This document shows positions 32,572-44,113 of a stretch of 64,000 bases of DNA, in pieces. The translations under genes and the position numbers were made by a program. The DNA is from Loripinus fragilis (Eukaryota; Mollusca; Bivalvia; Lucinida; Lucinidae), in the NCBI GenBank assembly GCA_964019695.1, contig OZ026522.1, positions 58,862,811-58,926,810 on the forward strand. The letters are read 5' to 3'. Positions within the stretch are counted from its first letter, which is position 1. The number at the start of each line of letters is the position of its first letter. The notes under the pieces were generated by a model that saw nothing but the letters and a program-made list of their open reading frames with translations, had not been told where the DNA came from and did not search any database.

Positions 32572-32941
32572 TATTTATTGTAATTTTTGGTCATACTGGA
32601 GTCACAGTAAAATGCTTCGTTTATATCACACAGACACACCTGTATACGTAAGCCGCTAATGAGGAAATGACCATGTATAAATGATATAATTGATTCCAGT
32701 GAGCGCCCAATACGGTAAAATAAGCATTCGACTATATACCACCCTCACATGGTAAGGCAAAATTCAGCCTGCTCGGCTACAGAGTCTACTTTTGCATGTA
32801 GGAATTATATAAATTATACTTTCCAAAAAATGACTAACTATGGCACTGATAAGATTTCACAGATGAACAGACTTGTATGTGCCTTTGTTTGTCACAAATC
32901 TGGATTAATGTCCGGCAAGGGAAAATATTATGTTGTAATAA

Positions 32942-33097
32942 GAGTATCCTTCATATGTATTGTTCTGGGACAAGGAAATCCCACCAAGGACCAGAATAAT
33001 TCGTCAGAAACGAGGCTCTGCCGAGTTTCTGACAAAATTATTCGGGTCCGAGGGTTGGAGTTCCTTGTCCCACAACAATACATCATGATGGATACTT
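32942..33097. repeat. Hairpin MITE
   Basis: Palindrome with arms AGTATCCTTCATATGTATTG and AATACATCATGATGGATACT, inner GACAAGGAA/TTCCTTGTC, and apex AACGAGGCTCTGCCGAGTTT. A 148-codon plus frame runs through it and is an artefact of the arms. 33098-33514 has GACGTCA motifs only. Confidence 0.75.
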
Positions 33098-33514
33098 TTT
33101 CTCGCCCAATTTGTGACTTTTTAAGGTTTTATATGAATTCTGTCAGTTCCGCATATTTTTTAGATTTTTTGCGTTTGTTCCAATTTAAAAGATAAGTTCA
33201 CCAGCGAATTTTCCAGATGCAGAAATGGGTGTAAACATAGTTTAGCACCTAAAAACGGAAGCGAAATAGCATTTCAAGCGTTGGTTTTGTTTTTATTGGC
33301 GTTTGAAACTAACGTTGGTATCAGTATCTATTGACAAAGACGTCGTGGCGCCAAACTGTGTCACATTGTTGTTGCATTTTAGTGACGTCAGAAATGTTTT
33401 TGACGTCATTCAACAATGCGAAAATGGCGGACGCACTAAATATTGCCGTTTTGATATTTCTACATAATATTTCGGCGTAAATTGCCCTGTAAACAGCCTA
33501 AATTGTTATAATTT

Positions 33515-33590
33515 GAAGTCACGTGGATGGGATAAGCAGGTCATGTGGATGGGATAAGCAGGTCACGTGGATGGGATAAGGAAATTCCGC
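33515..33590. repeat. Minisatellite, about 24-bp unit, three copies
   Basis: AAGCAGGTCACGTGGATGGGAT-type unit repeated three times. A 77-codon minus frame (33752-33519) runs from unique sequence into it; product unrecognised. Confidence 0.75.
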
Positions 33591-33898
33591 ACGGCGTTTT
33601 GCCTTTGGAACAGCTTGTCTTGAGCGATAAGTGGGCGAGAAAGCTTTTAGTAACGCCATGAAGCTTTCAGGAAACTTGGTCATGTCCCACTGGAAGACGG
33701 GACTAAGAATGCTCTCGAACAATATATACGCCTGCTTGTCAGGCAGGAACAACCACCGGAAATTTTACAAGGTTAAGATAGTGGATGTTTCGTAGGAAAC
33801 TAATCTTTCTATTCTTCCGAGTGTCAAAGATCTCAGTATCAGAGCATCATATGGATATCCACAAAGGAGCCAATTCTCACAATACAGTTGCTTGAAAT

Positions 33899-33975
33899 AA
33901 AGAAAGACGGCAAAGATCAGGAAACGATACAATCAAGTACCACACCTGACCCAAGGTCCCACATGGGAAAGTAAC
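33899..33975 (-). mobile_element. R1 retroelement 3' tail, copy j
   Basis: About 77 bp from AAAGAAAGACGGCAAAGATC through ACCACACCTGACCC to TGGGAAAGTAAC. 33976-34240 is featureless. Confidence 0.65.
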
Positions 33976-34241
33976 AAGAATACAATAAACATTCACAAAC
34001 ACGAAAATTATGTTGGAGTTGATAAGGTGACACTTATGTTCCTATTATAACAACATTACCTCCAAATAAGGAATAATAAATGTTTGCAGTAAATCTGCTT
34101 GCGTCACTTCTCACCACAAATAACTTATGCACTAGCATTTGTTTGAACATCATTGGTTGTATTACAATGGCTAATTTCGAGTAATATTGTATGCCATTAC
34201 TTTGGTGGTATTCTGTCGCCTAAGTGATATGCGAAGCCCTC

Positions 34242-34480
34242 TCGGGCGGGGGGGGGGGGGGGTACATGTTTCCTTGTTCCACTGAAATTAATTGGCTTGT
34301 TCCTCTGTTCCCTCATATTTTGTTTTCTTATATTCCCTGTTCCCTAATATTGCCTCTGCTCTCCTCAAAATTTGGCTTTCTTCCTCTGTTCCCCTGAAAT
34401 AAATGCCATTTCCCTTGTTCACCAAAACCCCTGCGAATGCCTCATATGCACCTGACTGAAAGACCAGGTCAATGAGCCCA
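34242..34480. repeat. G run and degenerate TGTTCCC repeat
   Basis: A run of about 14-15 G is followed by recurring GTTCC(C/T)T and CCTCTGTTCCC motifs. No gene. Confidence 0.5.
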
Positions 34481-34596
34481 GCAATCAATAATTCATATAG
34501 TATGGCTCCAAAACAATCAAATAGGGCAAAAACTGAATTAATAGATTCAGGGTCAATTTAAATAAAAAAAAATTGAACCCCAAAATAACTTTGCCA

Positions 34597-34870
34597 TGTA
34601 GAGCAATCGGTAGTGAGTTCGATTGCTGATACATGGATCGTGAGTTCGATCCGGGCCCAATACTTTCGTGGAGGTTGATCATGAAATATTTTCTATCGTC
34701 ATTCTTATTCTTTCAGCGATTCAAGAAGGGATATTGTCAGTTACAAGCAAAAGCGTGTGCACAAAGTACTGACTGCCTAGTCTAAGCCTGCCCCGGAAAA
34801 GCGTGGTTAGGTTAACTGACCATCTCGACATGGCCATGACAATTAACTAGGATTTTAAACCCAAAACAAA
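34597..34870 (+). mobile_element. tRNA-headed SINE
   Basis: A tRNA-like head (TAGAGCAATCGG and perfect B box GTTCGATCC) is followed about 140 bp later by GGTTAACTGACCATCTCGACA, TGGCCATGACAATTAAC and an A-rich end (AAACCCAAAACAAA). Confidence 0.5.
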
Positions 34871-34939
34871 AGTATCCCAAAATAGCTCCAGGGGTCAGTC
34901 ATATTTATATAGTGTGGTCTCAAATTCATCAAAACAAAG

Positions 34940-35095
34940 GAGCCGTTGTACTCCTCGCCTTGTAAACCAGGGGTCGTGTGTTTGATCTCCGGTTTCACTA
35001 GTCTGTCAGATGAGAATTTAAGCTGTTGCCCCGTCTCGATATGACCATAGCTGTTGTAGGGACGTTAAACACAAACAAACAATCAATTAAACAAA
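34940..35095 (+). mobile_element. tRNA-headed SINE
   Basis: A decayed tRNA-like head (GTGTTTGATCTCC) leads into GTTGCCCCGTCTCGATATGA, CCATAGCTGTTG and GGACGTTAAACACAAACAAA. The CTCGA.ATG.CCAT core is shared with the SINE at 34597-34870. Confidence 0.5.
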
Positions 35096-36494
35096 AGGAA
35101 ACAAAAAAAACACTCAATTTTAGCATGATGTCCTACGGGATAACAAGTACGGTAATGGGTTCTGGGTCAAATTTATTGAATCGGAAGCCCAAAACGGGTT
35201 CCAGGGATCTGAAAAAAGAAACACCTCATTGTCGTATCAGAAGACACCAAATCGATCAAACAAAGACAAATAATTGATTCCAGCAAAAAATTCCCACATA
35301 ACTAGTGCTTTGAATCTAATGACTATATGTGCATAAGTAGCGCCATTTTGATGACGTCATCATTCGGTCCAGACGCAGAACTCAGATGTGTGAACTGGTT
35401 TAAATTGTTACATATGCCCCAAAGTTTATTTTGATATAGGTCACCAAAAATTGTCGCAAAATTTACACGATATTCCCATTCGACATAGACTATAAGGTCA
35501 AATGTCGTGTACGATAACAGCTCCATAATTCGGCTCTAGGCATATTTCAGTGAAATAAGGACCCCAAAAATAGTTTTTTCCCATTCTAGGGATATAAAAC
35601 CTAATTCACATCATATTTTGTATAGAATGGCCCCAAATTAACTAAACCAGAACAAAAATCACTTAATTTTAGAACGGACTTTCTACAGAATTACAACAAA
35701 AGTGATAGGATCTGGGTCAAATTTATCGATTTGGGGGCCCCAAATGGACTCTAGGCGTCTGAAAAAATGGAGCACATCTTTTCCGTTTTGTTTGACATCG
35801 AATCAGTTAAATTAAGACGAAAAATCATTTCTAGCAATAAATTATCCCTCAAGTATTGCTTTAAATACGATGTCTTATATGTGTACATACGTAGCACTAT
35901 GGCCGCCATTTTAATGACGTCATTACTCGGACAAGACGCGGAACTCAGATGGGCGAACTGGTTCAAATTGTTTCATATGACCCAAAGTTTATTTCATATG
36001 ACCCAAAGTTTATTTTGGTATAGGTCGCCAAAAACCGTCACGAAATTTACACGGGATGCCCATTCGACATAGACTATATAATTTTAGCGTCAAGGTCAAG
36101 ATTTTGCGTATGAATCTATAATCGAATGCATTACGGAGGTTGTATGCTGTAGTATTTCCAACAGTACGGGGACCAAATGAAGACACGTAATCCGGACGAT
36201 GTCCATTAATCATTTGGTTAAATGATATTTGCCCATGCATTTTCCTTTCTACAAGAAAGAGTATCCCGTCTAGCTTCTTTTTATAACTTTTCTATTGAGG
36301 CTAACTTTGTCACACCACTGACAATACGAGCAGCTTCATGTTGTATTTATTATTTAGTTTGTCAATTTGCTCCTTTTTTATTACGCATTTCGTTGGTGGC
36401 CATATTTCTAAACGATTTGTAATTATCAAAATCATAAGCAGGTGTATAATGCTTGATGATCTTATTAAACTGACCATGTAAAAAAAGGCTTTTC

Positions 36495-36800
36495 AGTGCT
36501 ACTTTTGAATTCATAGACTAAATCGCCATGAAATACTGGCTCCTAAATGCCTTCCTGCAGAAAAGTTATCAAGCCAGTATTTATTTAACGATCAATTCTG
36601 AGTGTCTTTGGTAGAATTTATAGAATGTTTTACAAAGTTTATGATATTGGTAGCCTTGTTTCAGCAACTTAGCAGGCAAAATGGGTTTCATTTGTTGTAA
36701 TCACATACATTTGAACATACATGTATTCTAGCAGTACAAACTAGCTGCGAAATATATACACCATACAAAGGAGGGGGAGGAACATCCCATACAGAAATGG
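36495..36800 (-). pseudogene. Reverse transcriptase fragment (R1/R2 type)
   Basis: In reverse, the segment is colinear with 9960-10240: CTAAATCGCCATGAAATA, then a TGGTAGAATTTATAGAATG..TT block, then AAATATATACACCATA and GGAACATC. Both ends are missing. It sits 50 bp past the 3' end of the GPCR pseudogene. Confidence 0.6.
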
Positions 36801-36851
36801 ACATTGATGAGCCTACAGTATGCACATATAGAGTTATCATAATGTATCTAT

Positions 36852-38047
36852 TCATGACTTTGATATCCGTAGGATGTTATATAAATCTTGTCTAAATTCG
36901 TTGCCAAACAAGCAATAGAGAATGAAATTCACACCGCTGTTCAGATAAAACAGTAGATTGAAAAACCTATATAGAGTTGTTTGATTTAAGAACATAACCT
37001 CGCTATCAACTGATATAGCTTTCATTAGTTCTGCTGTAACCACTGGTCCAGTGGATATACTGTGCACCACACCAAGTATCAGGATTCGTAATGTTAGTGA
37101 AGTCATTCTGGATTGCTGAATGTTACCCTCTATGGTGAATTCTTGTTGAAAGTTCGTACTCGTTGTAGTAGTTTAACTATAATCATCGAATTACTAAACA
37201 TGATAATAAAACATGGTAGAGTAAAACTGAGAACTAATACCAGGATGATTGGTACTAAAGCATTTCCTTTTGCGTAAATAGAATCACCTTTCACAAGACA
37301 CAGTCCGATTTCGATGTCGTTCAAATTATCTAGCGTATTAGCGATATCTTCCCAATTAGTAGGCGTATTAGCTATATTATCTCAATCAGCGAGCGTATTT
37401 GCGATCTCATCCAATTGATCTGACGTGTTTGCTTTGGTAGTATTAGGTAAATGGTTGTCCAGTATAGCTGTCAACTCCGAATTATCTACATTATTGTTTC
37501 CTAAGGAAGTATCGTTAACACTTAGATTGTTTCCTAAATCAGTTATGTTAAGATCCCTTAGAATGTCTGATAGGTTAGAAAATATGGAAGAGTCTAATCT
37601 GATAGAAATAAGATCTGAATCAATTAGTAATGGTAAGTCTACAACAAAAAGGATACTTAGAATTATTACTAAATATGGGATTGCAGTTTTATTCCTCCAT
37701 GTCTGTGAACGGAATGGACGCCAGATGCTAAATGCACGTGCCACTGATACACCGACAACTGTCCATGATGATACATGAGTTCCATAATATAATAAGAAGG
37801 TGAGTAACTTGCACATAAACTGATTAAGATTTCTGAGAATTGTAGTTGTCAGAAGATACAAGCACAATTCAAGGGCTGGTAGTGCCAAAGTAATGGTGTC
37901 TGATATTGCTAAAGCAATTAGATATGTTGAGCAGAATAGTTTCTGGCATCTTTTCCCCAGCAACAATACAATTAACGATAAAATATTTCCAAAAATACCA
38001 AGGGATATGATCGCCGCTAAAATAACTCCAAGTTCAAAATGATCCAT
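36852..38047 (-). pseudogene. GPCR paralogue, broken
   Basis: Colinear with the receptor at 30338-31477. Residues 1-221 (38047-37382) cover TM1 to TM4 and most of loop 2, with about 20 differences from the intact copy over the first 143 residues. An in-frame TGA (37382-37384) falls in a repetitive part of loop 2 (IANT occurs three times). The same frame then resumes at NDIEIGLCLVKGDS through TM5 to NKNSP. A TAG at 37130-37132 plus a 1-nt deletion shifts the frame, and TM6-TM7 continue open from 37106 to 36852. The ARA and NSGVNFILYC motifs are kept, so these are family traits. Loop 2 has diverged far more than the helices. With only two lesions, this may be a recent loss or a polymorphic allele. 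Confidence 0.85.
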
Positions 38048-38116
38048 AATAGCACTTTCAGATTGTCTATAATTTGATGTACACGCATATATTTACACCT
38101 ACTAATTGACTATTAG

Positions 38117-38351
38117 AGCCAGTGCATGAGATTTCCAACAATGTGATATGTGCGACCAGCAAAGCCTCAGATCAGCCTGCGCATACGCGCAGTCTGATCA
38201 GAGACTTTGCTAGTCTCTTGAGTATTCTATGATTGTTAAGCTACTGACTTAACACCATTTGGAGTTTCTAAGCTTAAAAGGAGGCCGCAGAGGCTCGTCT
38301 GAGTCTGCACTTGTCAAAATGTCAAATTGTTGGAAATCTCATGCCACGGCT
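38117..38351 (+). mobile_element. R3 MITE, copy 3 (complete, 235 bp)
   Basis: Same length as copy 2, opposite orientation, with TIR AGCCAGTGCATGAGATTTCC and inner stem CAGCCTGCGCATACGCGCAG. It lies about 70 bp 5' of the GPCR pseudogene start. Confidence 0.8.
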
Positions 38352-38359
38352 CATTTAAT

Positions 38360-39740
38360 TATTAATCTATCCGTCACGTTGAGCTTTCGGACAGTTTACT
38401 TCACTGTAAGACACATTAGAGAGATATTCATTTTGATAGAGTTAACTGTTTTACGGTAAGGCAGAAGTCCTGTCGTGAATACTGAGATTATGTTCATCAA
38501 ATGTTCAATATGGCATCGCTATGTACGTCTATATCAAACCAAATTAACTTTATATGTATAAGTAAAGAATTATGCCGCCAGTTATAAGATGACCAGTTAT
38601 AAATAGCATTGATTCCAATGCGTCTAAACATGAAAAAATGTACATTTGGTCATACTGGAAACTGCGACTTGGCTAAACTCCATTCAATCTCGTCAAACAC
38701 AAAGTTTATCTAGAAAACTGAAATATATTTTGAATTTGTATAATTATAGAGGTATATCACGTTCCAGAACGCCAATTACTAAACCGTTGATTATACTGCA
38801 TCATGCAACTAAAGCAGGTTTTCTCAGCCATATGCTGCAATGATGCTGAAGTTGATAACGGGATATTCGCCTAAATGTATTACAATCGATCGTACTCTGA
38901 TGTATTAAATATATGGTAATGTTTTGAAATGACACCTATAGCGACGCGTATTTTTTCGCCCTATAAATATAGATTCCGAACATTGTACTATTTAATTAAA
39001 TTTGCAGGGAAAATGTGCTAAATTGCGACAAATTCTCCCATTTAATTTCTTTTCCTCAGCTCGTTAAACACATTCGATCATACCTAAGGATTCTTGTGAG
39101 ATCCACTAAATATGAAACCAGTTGGGTTTTAATATTGCTAATATTTGGTAGGATATGGAATGTGGCTTTACAATGAGAACCTTTCTCCCGTTATCCCAGA
39201 TTTAACGAAGCCATCTGATCAGGATGCACATGGTATTCCACTCTGATCAAAATACATGCTCACAACTGGAATGCTGTATATTAGCAGGATCGACATTAAT
39301 GAGGCGTGCAGTACAAAAAACTATTCAGCATTGGAATGGTTAAGAAGAGAGGAAAAACGCTACTCATTCACATGGTGTCATTTAAAAACACGGATAACCA
39401 AATTTCAAACTACTAATCCAACAAGCATCAGTTTTACATTCTTTACATTTTGAAACCAGAGTATGAAATTGATGAAAGTACCACTTATATAAAATCGTTT
39501 TTTCACTTAAGGTATGCCTAACTTATTTATTAGATTTTCTGATGTATAATAAATTAATAATTAAAAGATGTATCCTAATGGGATTAATTTAATATCATGG
39601 TACAGTATTTAACAATTATTGACTTCAGTGAAGTTGACATGAGGATTTATCGACCCGAAAAAGTGACTAGTGACCGAGTCCACACAAAGCCAATGTGACT
39701 ATTATTTTTATGGGCAGATTTAACATTATGTCTACCGAAA
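38360..39740. other. Unassigned AT-rich stretch
   Basis: No supported gene, repeat or terminal inverted repeat. Only short, low-complexity open frames. Confidence 0.4.
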
Positions 39741-39746
39741 TGGAAA

Positions 39747-39802
39747 GTAAGTCAGGGTGCAAAAATCAGGAATCGATACAATCAAGTACCACACCTGACC
39801 CT
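39747..39802 (-). mobile_element. R1 retroelement 3' tail, copy k
   Basis: 56 bp from AAAGTAAGTCAGGGTGC to ACCACACCTGACCC. Confidence 0.7.
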
Positions 39803-39910
39803 GAAGTCAACTATGTATGAAAAAATTATACTTTCACTATTGTTGCTGAAATAACTTTCTCACAAGTTCTTAAAATATATAAATGTAGTATTTTTGCTTT
39901 TTGAAATGTA

Positions 39911-41194
39911 CGAGGGATGTTCGAAATGAATTGCTTATCGTCCTCTATCTCGATATCCACGTAGGACACGATAAAAAAACAATACATATCTGTCTAGGTC
40001 TATTCAGTACCTACACAACAATGTATAAATGTACATATTAGACTACGTGTAAGACATAAAACCTGCCATTTGAATACGCGCAGTCATTGACCACTGTAGC
40101 AAAAATGGATGGTAGAAGCGTCGAACAGAAAGATGAAATATGGGCTTACATCAAAGCTCGCTCAAAACTTGGTTCCTGTTTGAAGCAGCTGATGACTGAA
40201 ATTTCTACTGCTTATGGACCTTATTTTGTGTCGTATGACACAGTTAGGCGCTTGAAAAAGAAATTTGAATCAAAAATGCACCAGAATTAGGTAGGCCAAA
40301 ATCTCGTAAAGAAATCGTTTCAACAATAACGTAAATCATTGAATGAGATGCCAGGTTGACAGTACGTGATATCGCGCGCAAAGTAGGCATGTCACTATCA
40401 ACGGTTCACCTTATTTTGAAGAAGCATTTCAAAGTCTGAAAGATTTCTGCGATATAGGTGCCACATCTGTTGACTAATGAACAAAATAGGCAAGGGTTAA
40501 AGTGGCCAAATCTTTCCAACTCATGACAAAAAGCAGTTTACCAATGTCGTCAAAGGTGATGAAATTTGGGTCCATTATTGAAAGGTAAGCAATAAGATCT
40601 GGGCCACTAAACACAGCAAACGCCCAATAACTGCAAAACGGTCTTTGAGAGCAGAGAAGGTTTTGTATGGATTGTTTTCTCTGGTGAAGAAGTCATAACA
40701 AAAGTGCCGATGAAAAAGGCCAAAAGTATCACCGAAAAGTACTACAAAAACGTAGCACTGAAGAAACTGAAACAGAATTATCAGGAACGACGCCCTGCCA
40801 CTGGTTTTAAACATACCCGTCTTCAACATGACAATACCCAGACGCAATGTCGTTTTTAAAGAAAGAAAAAGTAACTGTTTTGTCACAAGTTCACAACCCC
40901 GTATTCTCTAGTTCTTGTCCCATGTGATTTGTGTTTTCTTTCCAAAATTGAAATCATTACTTGCTGGTCGGAAATACCAGTCCCGACACGCACTTGGATC
41001 TGCAATTCATCAGTACCTTATTACTGTGCCAAAATCGGCGCACCGTGACGCCTTAAAGAAGTCGATACATCGGCTGAAACTTTGCATTTCTAGCCACGGG
41101 GAGTACTTCGAGGGCATGGAACAAGCACTTTCGGGCTAACTTTAAATTTGAAGTCTCCGGATAGAAATAAGCAATTCATTTCGAACATCCCTTG
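39911..41194 (+). mobile_element. Mariner element, full length, inactive
   Basis: Terminal inverted repeats CGAGGGATGTTCGAAATGAA and CAAGGGATGTTCGAAATGAA (reverse complement of the right end) extend about 28 bp. TA precedes the left end at 39909-39910; the right flank is TT, a likely decayed TA. The 1284-bp length is normal for mariner. Confidence 0.85.
40105..41139 (+). pseudogene. Mariner transposase pseudogene
   Basis: The N-terminal helix-turn-helix region (VEQKDEIWAYIKARS to VRRLKKKFES) is open until a stop at 40288-40290. Later frames give VVKGDEIWVHY (first catalytic Asp block), KIWATKHSKRPITAKRS, then HDNTQTQ (second Asp block), and PCDLCFFPKLKSLLAG, where the third Asp falls, ending at GMEQALSG. 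Motif order and spacing fit the mariner D,D34D class. Many stops and at least four frame changes make it inactive. In the intact enzyme this domain cuts and joins the element's TIRs in the nucleus. Confidence 0.8.
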
Positions 41195-41593
41195 TTTTTA
41201 AACTATGAATGCGGAATATAAAATTTAATCATAAAATACTTTTTCACGTTTTGTTTATCGAAGCAAAGAAAGTAAACAAGCAAAACAAAACTATTATTAA
41301 GTGAGTATGATCAGAAAACACTACAATCACACACTGTAGACCAACCCATGGCGTTGTGAGAAAGAGTCATAGGACATTTACAGTAAAAATACATCTGTAA
41401 GACAATAATAGCAAAGAAACCAGCTAACTCTTCCTCTTCAAGATGACTGCGCACAAAGGAATGCATACATGTAACTAACAAAGACAAACACAGAGCTCCC
41501 ACAATGAATGGGAATTACATTAAACAATAGATTAACAACAGCAGAACTACTACCTAAGAACGGACAGCAGCCTAAGCCAACAGTAGGGCTTAA

Positions 41594-41706
41594 AGTAAGT
41601 AATGGTAAAAAGATCAGGACTCGATACAATCAAGTACCACACCTGACCCAGGGTACCAATGATAAAGTGACAAACTCACAGTCAGACACCACAAACGAGA
41701 GCCAAG
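41594..41706 (-). mobile_element. R1 retroelement 3' tail, copy l
   Basis: AAAGTAAGTAATGGTAAAAA to CACAAACGAGAGCCAA, inserted in the R2 3' UTR directly after GGGCTT. Confidence 0.75.
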
Positions 41707-42002
41707 CAGGGCTCATGACCCACAGATAGTTGGAGCTGAAGAAAACCTCAAGTTGAGCTATGGTGTGCCCAGCCAAAGACAAACATCGGGCACCAACCTA
41801 TGAATTAAAGCTTTACGTCATGGCCGTCATTAAGTCTGAGGGTTGACCCACCATCGTGCAATTAAACCATAGATATCAACAGTGAATAGGCTCAGCACCA
41901 GGCATACAGACTGTCGCATGATATCCATGTTATATCCCACTCTTTTATAACGTTTAATAATCTTAGTGTTTTGGTCACTTAAATTAGGGTTTCTTATCTG
42001 TA

Positions 42003-42515
42003 GCTGGTCCCACCGTAGCTCAACTTGAGGTTTTCAATAGATCTGACTATCTGTGAGTCATGAGCCCTTTTCTTTGTTTTATCATGGTGTGTTAATTTGA
42101 TTAGAGTGTTTCTCCATGATGATACATTGCATTTGTTAGATGGCCTCCATGCGAGCTGAACAGTTCTTGTACTTCAAAAACAGCAGAATCTAGGGCGAAG
42201 ATTTGGTACCAGTAAAATGCATTTAAGCCCCCTGGTGGCTTAGGCTGCTGTCCGTACTAAGGCGGTGGTTCTGTTGTTGTTGACTTTTTGTTTATTGTTA
42301 CTCCCATTGTGGGAGTCTGTAATTGTTCTATGTTTTGTTGTGCGTTGCTTTGTGTCCGTTCTAGTATTGCAATCATTTTGATGGGGAAGAGAGAGTTGGT
42401 TGCTTAGCTTAATTTGTCATTCTGGTGTCTCGTGATGGTTGAGCGGCTCTTCCTCGGGGTACCACAGGGTTGTCTGCAGTTTGTGATTGTGGTATTTTCT
42501 GATCATACTCACTCA
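42003..42515 (+). mobile_element. R2 3' UTR copy nested in R2
   Basis: From AGCTGGTCCCACCGTAGCTC to TGATCATACTCACTCACT. Flanks TTAGGGTTTCT and TTCCAACGATTTTTTTAAAT rejoin to match 9925-9955 of the other R2 copy. Confidence 0.75.
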
Positions 42516-42602
42516 CTATTTCCAACGATTTTTTTTAAATTTATAAAGTAAATAGCCATAAAATACAGGTTTTGAGATGCCTTGTTATAGAGGAGTCTTT
42601 AA

Positions 42603-43339
42603 GGACATGTTGCTTTCAAAAGCTCTTACTTGTATAAACTTTTTCCTGTATAAGCAAAAATGGCTATTTTATCATGGAGACGAATACCTTTGGCTATATT
42701 GTTGCATGGACAATTTATATATCTCAGACAGATCACTTTACGCCCCAACATACAGTTTTGAGCACTCAGCAGCATGCTTATCAGTCGTTTTTGAGTCACT
42801 TCCTCGTTTTATTCCGTTTACAATATTGTGGCATATTGGGGGAATTTTAGATAAAAATGTTACGGTGAACAAGAACTACAGTTATCCAACTACAATATGG
42901 GTAAGTCAGTATTTTGACCCAAATATATGCATTTCTTGTATTATTTACAATTTTTGCTTTTGAACTTGAAACATTTATAAGCAAAAATTGTATTAAATAT
43001 TGTTCTACCAGAAATTTGTACATTTGGGGGAAAATACTTTCCCATATTGTAGTCGGATAATTGCAGTTTATGTTTATGTGAATGTTTTTCTCTGAAGTTC
43101 TCCCAGCGTGTCACAATATTGTAAACAGAATAAAAACAAGGAAGTAACTCAAAACGACTGATAAGCATGCTTTCGATTGCTCAAAAGCTGTATGTTGGGG
43201 CGTAAAGTGATCTATGTGAGATGTATAAATTGTTCATACAACAATGTTGCCAAAGGTATCCGTTTACTTGATCAAAAAGCAATTTTGTTTATACAGAAAA
43301 AATTTTATGCAAGTAAGAGCTTTTGAAAGATATACCCCC
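42603..43339. mobile_element. Palindromic MITE with TTAA flanks, 737 bp
   Basis: Almost the whole element is one inverted repeat (arms about 360 bp, centre near 42971). Markers are TTTCAAAAGCTCTTACTTG, GGGGCGTAAAGTGATCT and ACTTCCTCGTTTTATTC against their complements. TTAA lies on both sides (42599-42602, 43340-43343), and removing the element rejoins the R2 sequence. TTAA is the piggyBac-type target, but no transposase is present. A 128-codon frame in the left arm (42577-42963) is not accepted as a gene. Confidence 0.8.
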
Positions 43340-43832
43340 TTAAGCAAATATTGTATTTAATAATCCACTCTGAATGGCTGCAATGCAGTTTAGAAAAAAA
43401 GCTTTACGAAGTTTAAGGTGGTGCTAAGTTTGTTTTAGTATCTTAGAAGTCAAAATTTGTTTCCGTTGTTGAAGTCATCAATATGAGAAAACGCGAAATG
43501 TATACACCATAGGAAGGGGAGCGAGGAACATCCCCATCAAGAAATGGAAAATAATTAAAAAAAAGTCTAAATTTACCTGTTGGGAGGTGAAACAGCTAAT
43601 AATGTCAATTATACATATCATAAAATATTTTTGACACTTTTCAAATATCGCCCTGTTGCTAGCTAAAAAATAACATAATGCGTTTAAAACTAGCATGGGC
43701 TGCATGAAATGGACATGATTTGCTGTTCCAGGATAATAACAAATGATATGTACTAGGAAATGATGCATCGATAAGTTAGGAATCTAATATGCGAATACAG
43801 CATTAATGTATCTTAATACACATAAGACATAA

Positions 43833-44113
43833 GGGAGAGGTTGGTACCGTTTAACGTATTTAAACCATCCTATAATTGTTTAACTGGCCATTCCAAGGCG
43901 TTGCTTCTTTTGTGGATCATTTTTGTTATTTATGTTTAATGTTTGTCTTTGCCATGCTGTCTTGTCTGTTTCTTGCAGCCTTGTGAAGGACTGACCTCTT
44001 CGCTCGCTTTTGTGTGATATTTTCTTGTGTTCTTGTCACTTTCACTTATGGTGTTTAGGGTAAAATGTTGTATTTGATTGTATCGATTCCTGATTTTTGC
44101 ATTCTTCCTTAAT
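43833..44113 (+). mobile_element. R1 retroelement 3' end, copy m (variant)
   Basis: From GGAGAGGTTGGTACCGTTTA to CTGATTTTTGCATTCTTCC. Divergent in the middle, like copy f. 44114-44670 has nothing recognised. Confidence 0.7.

Larger units (their letters stand above)
34490..36090. repeat. Diverged tandem repeat, about 560-bp period
   Basis: Units near 35130-35480 and 35670-36090 share GGTCAAATTTAT(T/C)GA, TGACGTCAT.A.TCGG, GAACTCAGATG.G.GAACTGG, CCCAAAGTTTATTT and CATTCGACATAGACTATA. A 21-bp internal duplication (TTTCATATGACCCAAAGTTT) lies at 35975-36016. Two SINE-like units are embedded at the 5' side. 36091-36494 shows nothing recognised. Confidence 0.6.
41297..43560 (-). mobile_element. R2 retroelement with three nested insertions
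   Basis: The tail lies at 41297 (plus strand AAGTGAGTATGATCAG). The 3' UTR and RT thumb region are colinear with 9204-10376 and reach GGAACATCCCCATCAAGAAA near 43540. Inserted into it are R1 copy l (41594-41706), an opposite-facing R2 tail (42003-42515) and a palindromic MITE (42603-43339). RT coding is too broken to list separately. 43561-43832 has nothing recognised. Confidence 0.7.

Noticed and set aside
32749..33195. 148-codon plus-strand open frame
   Set aside because: It runs through both arms of the hairpin at 32942-33097; the translation mirrors the stem and has no recognised domain.
33519..33752. 77-codon minus-strand open frame
   Set aside because: Runs into the 24-bp minisatellite. 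The remaining 50 codons match nothing I recognise, so there is no support for a gene.
42577..42963. 128-codon plus-strand open frame
   Set aside because: It lies in one arm of the 737-bp palindromic MITE and starts in the flanking RT pseudogene; no domain or splice context.
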